DNA from: Pyrinomonadaceae bacterium
GTDB taxonomy: Bacteria; Acidobacteriota; Blastocatellia; Pyrinomonadales; Pyrinomonadaceae
DNA length: 16,620 nt
Assembly: GCA_025929655.1 (NCBI GenBank)
Contig: JAICPV010000006.1
Location: forward strand, 1 to 16,620
Reading direction: 5' to 3'
Positions 12,715 through 16,620 of this stretch are shown here, piece after piece. The position numbers and the translations under genes were made by a program. The notes under the pieces were generated by a model. It made no database searches, was not told where the DNA came from, and worked only from the letters and a program-made list of their open reading frames with translations. The first letter of the stretch is position 1, and each line of letters opens with the position of its first letter.

Positions 12715-14127
12715 CTAATTCTTCCAAGTTTTCCGGATCGGGTGGGCCTCAGTGTTGAAAACGACCTTGTTCAGGTCGAGCGTCTTTTCGGGGGCGAACA
12801 GCAAATAGAAATACTTGAACGTTTCCGCGAAAAGAAAGCTATGCATGTAGTCCGTTTTCTCCTTCGTCTCGACGTTTTTGAGGCCGGCGTATGCGATTTC
12901 CGTTCGGCAATGCTTTACGAAATCGCGCCACATAGTTTCGCCCATGGCCAGGTACTTCGGATCTTTGGTCTTTTGATAGAGAATATATGTCGATTCCATG
13001 ATCTCCGGCCGCAGAGGGTATCCGCCGTGCACGACCTTTCCCGATTTATAGTTGTAAACTTCCGGTTCGATACCATGCGCCTGCCACATTTTGAACATCG
13101 AATCCTGAAGCGCCCGGGCACGGTTCAGATCGCCGTCTAGCGCCAAAACGCCAGGGAAAAATGCATCGAGCGCGCCCGTCGTTGTGGCGGTTCGCCTCCC
13201 AGTATTCATATCCGCATGTCCGTACCATAGGTCGCCGATGACCACCGGGCCGGTCACGTTTTTCCGGCTCATGTTCTCGCCCTCGTCGGCGAGGTGAGTG
13301 TGGACTTTCGTGATCGAATCTTCCCACATCGTCTGACACTCTTTATCACCGAATAGCAGGGAACATTTCAGAAGGTATTCGTAATAGGAATCGATCTCCG
13401 CCGATACGTGACTGTCGGTATTGGTCCATTTCCCGGTTTCGACGTTGATGTTTGTCCCGACGAGCCCGATAGGAGAACGCCGTTTGTAAGTTTCGACCAA
13501 TGCGCGTTTTGCCTTTTCGTAATAGACCGGCTTTCCTGTCAGTTTGCTGAGCGTTCCAAATTCGATGATCAACGTTCCGGTTTCGGCCGGGTTCGAAATC
13601 GGCTCGCGTGTTTTGCCGGTTTTCAGATTTACATACTTGTAGGGCAAACCCGTCGGCGAATCGAAAACCGGCAGGAGACGGGTGCCGAGGTCATCGGCGA
13701 GATCAAGCAGCCGTTTATCGTTTGTAATCTGATACGCCGAGAGCAAGCCGCCGAGGATGCGGATCGTGATCTCGAAATTCTGTACCGAAATGTCCTTGTC
13801 AAAATTGAGATTCTTCGCGATATATTCTCGCGTCGCATCCGCTTCTTTTTTGAACCCGAGCAGATAAAGCGAATCGAGCGAATCTACCGCAGTCATCAGC
13901 ACCGGCGTCCCGTACCAATCCCTACAGGTTTTGCTCAGCGGCTTCAGATCGTCGTGGCCCCAGCAATATTGCTTGTAGCCATTCCACGCGTGGCGGAACT
14001 CCGCTTTGACCTCTTCGGTAAGAATCTTTCGATTTACCGTCTGGGCCATACTCGTTTGAGTGAGCAAAAGCAGAGTGGCGACCAACGGAAAAGCTTTAGT
14101 GATTTGGAAAGTCCCAAGGTTTTTCAT
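12715..14127 (-). CDS. Secreted glycoside hydrolase family 47 protein (class I alpha-mannosidase-like)
   Basis: A 470-residue protein with a signal peptide (about residues 1-28, ending TSMAQ). GH47 enzymes are inverting, calcium-dependent alpha-1,2-mannosidases of an (alpha/alpha)7 barrel. GH47 landmarks in order: WGHDDLKPLSK (about 56-66), SLDSLYLLG (83-91), FEITIRILGGLLSAY (118-132) with acid candidate E119, DSPTGLPY, ETGTLIIEFGTLSKLTG, DSYYEYLLK (246-254) with D246, YPLRPEIMEST (370-380) with base candidate E375, and the terminal NTEAHP (458-463) whose threonine T459 binds calcium in the family. The AFFPG context carries Asp rather than the usual His three residues before the phenylalanines, which is closer to EDEM proteins. 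ATG at 14127 is chosen; GTG at 14130 is possible. It starts 25 bases after the upstream gene ends. Confidence 0.92.
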   Translation of the reverse strand: MKNLGTFQITKAFPLVATLLLLTQTSMAQTVNRKILTEEVKAEFRHAWNGYKQYCWGHDDLKPLSKTCRDWYGTPVLMTAVDSLDSLYLLGFKKEADATREYIAKNLNFDKDISVQNFEITIRILGGLLSAYQITNDKRLLDLADDLGTRLLPVFDSPTGLPYKYVNLKTGKTREPISNPAETGTLIIEFGTLSKLTGKPVYYEKAKRALVETYKRRSPIGLVGTNINVETGKWTNTDSHVSAEIDSYYEYLLKCSLLFGDKECQTMWEDSITKVHTHLADEGENMSRKNVTGPVVIGDLWYGHADMNTGRRTATTTGALDAFFPGVLALDGDLNRARALQDSMFKMWQAHGIEPEVYNYKSGKVVHGGYPLRPEIMESTYILYQKTKDPKYLAMGETMWRDFVKHCRTEIAYAGLKNVETKEKTDYMHSFLFAETFKYFYLLFAPEKTLDLNKVVFNTEAHPIRKTWKN

Positions 14128-14152
14128 CACAATCGATTTTTTATCTAGACTG

Positions 14153-16620
14153 TTATTCGTCGATCACCGGTTCCTGTTTTCGTGACTTTCGGCGTTCCGC
14201 CTTCCACGCTTTACGCACCGCGGGCACATCGAATCTATCGCGTTTCCCGTCGCGCATATTTTCCACCTCGTGCTGCACGCGGGCCGCGACCAGCCGGTAT
14301 GCTTCCGTGTTCGGCACACCTTCGGTCATTTTTCGAAGCTCGTCGTAATCGAGAAATCGGCCGACCTTTGCGCCGATCTTGGCCCCAATGCTGCTCCCCT
14401 TCGGCACAACGGTGCCTTTGGGAAATGCTTCAAATGTACCCCATAGGTAGATGGGCAGGATCCCGATCTTTTGATTCAGCGCGAGGTAACCGATGATCGG
14501 TTTGAATTCCGCGATGTCGCCGCTTTCCTGTCGTCCGCCTTCGGGAAAGATCAGAGCGTTATAACCTTCGTGCAGGATCTGCGTCACATGCCTCAGCGAC
14601 TGGCGAAGCGAACCCGTCCGCTCGATCGGCACCAGCGTCGTGAAATTGTTCATGTACGCTCGCTTATATTTCGTGTCGAACCAGTAATCGGCTGCGGCGA
14701 CGGCTACGGTCTGCTCGGCAACATTTTTCCCCAGCGCGCGTTTCACCAAACCGGTATCGATGTGCGAAGCGTGATTCGGCGCGACGATGAAATTCGTGTG
14801 CAGCGGCACGTTCGTCTGTCCTTCGATCGTCGTATCAAGAACGTTCGAATAGAGCGTGTCCTGCGCCAGGTCGACGACGGCGTTCCCGATACGGCGCACC
14901 AGCGACGGAATGTAAATGTCGTCGTCATCCTTTCGCTCCTCGACCGTCGGCTCGTCGGCGAGGCGTTTCGACCTATCAAGCCGCTGGACAGCGGTCAAGA
15001 GCTCCCGAACAGTCTGAACTTCGTTCAGCGTATCCGGCGACACTACACGTCCGCCGGCGTCTTCGATCGCCGCCTGCAATTCTACAAACATAAGCGAATC
15101 GAAACCGAGATCGGCGAGTTTTTCCTCGATCGCAATGTCGGAAAGCGGCCGGCTCGAAACCGTAGCGACGATCTTCCTGATCCAAAGCACATTATCGTCA
15201 CCCTTCGACTCGACCACGGCTTTCGTCTTTTTCTTCGACCGCTCTTCGAGAATCTGCAGCATTTCGACGACCTCGGGCCGTTTCACCTTTCGCGTCGCCG
15301 TTCGCGGCAGCTCGAAAGGCGTGATGTGCAGCACCTTAACCCGTTTGAAGAACGGCAGCGAAGCAGACACTTCGCGGAAATGATCTTCGATCTTTTTGTT
15401 AACGTCTGCACGGGGAAGCGCGATGTCGTGTTCGTAATCAGGGACGACGAGCGACGCGATCTTTTCACCGCCGTCTTCGTCCGGAAGGCCGACCACACTA
15501 AGCTCCTTGATAAAACCTGATTTCGAATAAAGGTCCTCGATCTCGTCGGGGTAAATATTCTTACCGTTCGAATCTATAATGACATCCTTGGAACGCCCGA
15601 CGATGAAAAGATTCCCGTCCTCGTCGATGCGGCCGAGATCGCCTGTCCGCAGCCAGCGGTCCTGCAGCACGGCCTCCGTGGCCTCTTCGTTGTTGTAATA
15701 GCCGAGCATTACGTTCTGGCCGCGAGCGAGCACTTCGCCAACACCCTTCGGATCCGGGTCGGCGATCTTTACCTCGACGCCTGGCAGCGGCTGCCCGACA
15801 CTTCCCCTAAGCAGCTTATTTCCCGGCCGTGCGACGGTAAGTACCGGAGACGATTCGGTCAATCCATAGCCCTCGAGGACCGTGAAGCCGAGACCATGGA
15901 GGTCTTTTTGAACTTTTTCGCTCAATGCAGAACCGCCTGAAATGAGATAACGCATCTTGCCGCCCATGCCCTGATGGATCGGGAAAAAGACGATTGGGCC
16001 GAGATTGAACGGCGTGTTATCGCGTATCCACGCGTTGAAATCGATGACGTTATCCGCGAGGTCGGCGATCCAATCGCCCCGCTCACGCAAGCGTGTCTTT
16101 ATGCGCCGATGAAGCATTTCCCACAGCGCAGGCACACCGACCATACCTGTGACGTGGCCGTTCTCAATGGCGTGGCTTAATTCTTCAGCGGTCAGCTCAT
16201 CAAGATATGTGATCTGCGTTCCATTGGAGAATGGAGTGAGGAAACCTGCGGAAAACTCAAACGTGTGGTGCATCGGAAGTACCGACAAGACGCCATCGGT
16301 TAGATCCATCTCAAGCACGCTCGAAAGCATCGAGATCATGTTCGTGAAATTCTTGTGCGAAAGCATCACGGCCTTCGGCTTGCCGGTCGTTCCCGAGGTA
16401 AAGATCAACGACGCGACCGCATTGCCCAGAACCTTCTGCGGCAGAAGCGCAAGGCGTTTCGATTCTTCGACCTCGTCCGGCATTTCGAACATTTCGTCGA
16501 AGGTCCAGATCCTGGCGTTCAAGCCAGCTTCAGCGAGCTTATCTTTGAGTTCCGGATTCTCGCTTGCGAGTTTTGGGGAAAGTGCGATCCCAGAAACCTC
16601 GGCCGCCTTCGCAAAATTGA
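14153..16620 (-). CDS. Acyl-AMP ligase / acyl carrier / PlsC acyltransferase fusion (N-terminus beyond right edge)
   Basis: The frame is open to the right edge, so the true start lies outside; about 821 residues are visible (numbered here from codon 16618). Domain 1 is an AMP-binding acyl ligase: P-loop FTSGTTGKPKA (73-83), GYGLTESSP (A5), RTGDLG (A7) and an A10 segment PRTATRKVKR with catalytic Lys about 444, where Arg replaces the usual Gly. Domain 2 (about 475-545) is an acyl carrier domain with LGFDSLMFVEL; S508 (codon 15097-15095) would carry phosphopantetheine. Domain 3 (about 570-790) is a glycerolipid acyltransferase with HX4D (NHASHID, H616, D621), a VPIERTG block and FPEGG. The C-terminus is very basic. 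Such a protein could activate a free fatty acid, load it on its own carrier and pass it to a lysolipid or other acceptor; this is inference. It resembles Aas in concept, but the domain order is reversed and a carrier is added. Confidence 0.92.
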   Translation of the reverse strand, partial: NFAKAAEVSGIALSPKLASENPELKDKLAEAGLNARIWTFDEMFEMPDEVEESKRLALLPQKVLGNAVASLIFTSGTTGKPKAVMLSHKNFTNMISMLSSVLEMDLTDGVLSVLPMHHTFEFSAGFLTPFSNGTQITYLDELTAEELSHAIENGHVTGMVGVPALWEMLHRRIKTRLRERGDWIADLADNVIDFNAWIRDNTPFNLGPIVFFPIHQGMGGKMRYLISGGSALSEKVQKDLHGLGFTVLEGYGLTESSPVLTVARPGNKLLRGSVGQPLPGVEVKIADPDPKGVGEVLARGQNVMLGYYNNEEATEAVLQDRWLRTGDLGRIDEDGNLFIVGRSKDVIIDSNGKNIYPDEIEDLYSKSGFIKELSVVGLPDEDGGEKIASLVVPDYEHDIALPRADVNKKIEDHFREVSASLPFFKRVKVLHITPFELPRTATRKVKRPEVVEMLQILEERSKKKTKAVVESKGDDNVLWIRKIVATVSSRPLSDIAIEEKLADLGFDSLMFVELQAAIEDAGGRVVSPDTLNEVQTVRELLTAVQRLDRSKRLADEPTVEERKDDDDIYIPSLVRRIGNAVVDLAQDTLYSNVLDTTIEGQTNVPLHTNFIVAPNHASHIDTGLVKRALGKNVAEQTVAVAAADYWFDTKYKRAYMNNFTTLVPIERTGSLRQSLRHVTQILHEGYNALIFPEGGRQESGDIAEFKPIIGYLALNQKIGILPIYLWGTFEAFPKGTVVPKGSSIGAKIGAKVGRFLDYDELRKMTEGVPNTEAYRLVAARVQHEVENMRDGKRDRFDVPAVRKAWKAERRKSRKQEPVIDE

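Noticed and set aside
13408..14148. Plus-strand open frame (246 codons) opposite the GH47 gene
   Set aside because: Shadow of a clear GH47 coding sequence, with no supporting start signal or family similarity.
14471..15520. Long plus-strand open frame (349 codons) opposite the ligase/carrier/PlsC gene
   Set aside because: It is Arg-, Asp- and Val-rich in the manner of an antisense shadow, has no domain or ribosome-binding site, and the opposite strand carries unmistakable catalytic motifs.
16522..16522. TTG at 16522 as the start of the ligase fusion
   Set aside because: The frame continues open to the window edge with a plausible ligase sequence, and a start here would cut away the N-terminal part of the AMP-binding domain.

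Overview
The window looks like a chromosomal segment of an Acidobacteriota member, probably Blastocatellia/Pyrinomonadaceae. This is an inference from moderate GC, the type IV pilus gene order, several secreted S9 and beta-lactamase-fold enzymes, and interspersed intergenic repeats. No marker gene fixes the taxonomy. No rRNA, tRNA, CRISPR, integrase or transposase was seen.

Region 1 (1-5830). A sensor histidine kinase runs off the left edge on the minus strand. It is divergent from a type IV pilus motor operon on the plus strand: pilB (with a tandem MshEN c-di-GMP-binding signature), an unrecognised secreted and extremely basic protein, pilT and pilC, closed by a GC-rich terminator. A near-consensus sigma70 promoter (TTGACA-N18-TATTAT, 371-400) sits before pilB and is overlapped by GGTCAA/TTGAC dyads. 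Together these genes supply the extension ATPase, retraction ATPase and inner-membrane platform for pilus dynamics. The prepilin and alignment subcomplex genes are not in the window.

Region 2 (5879-9300, minus). A periplasmic beta-lactamase-fold serine hydrolase is followed, through an ATGA stop/start overlap, by a secreted S9D prolyl-oligopeptidase-family peptidase that closely resembles the plant chloroplast glutamyl endopeptidase.

Region 3 (9387-11504, plus). An APC amino-acid permease is divergent from region 2 across an 86-bp spacer holding facing promoters and an inverted repeat. A secreted protein with two calcium-loop-like motifs follows it.

Region 4 (11507-11607). A 101-bp REPIN/MITE-like element with 30-bp inverted arms fills the whole gap between convergent genes.

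Region 5 (11611-16620, minus). In transcription order: a multidomain acyl-AMP ligase / acyl carrier / PlsC acyltransferase fusion (N-terminus beyond the right edge), a secreted GH47 alpha-mannosidase-like protein (a family best known from the eukaryotic ER), and an extended SDR (NAD-dependent epimerase/reductase). Close spacing suggests the first two are co-transcribed. A lipid or glycan remodelling role is possible but only inferred.

The least explained items are the basic protein inside the pilus operon, the three-domain lipid enzyme next to GH47, the REPIN-like element and the pilB regulatory region.
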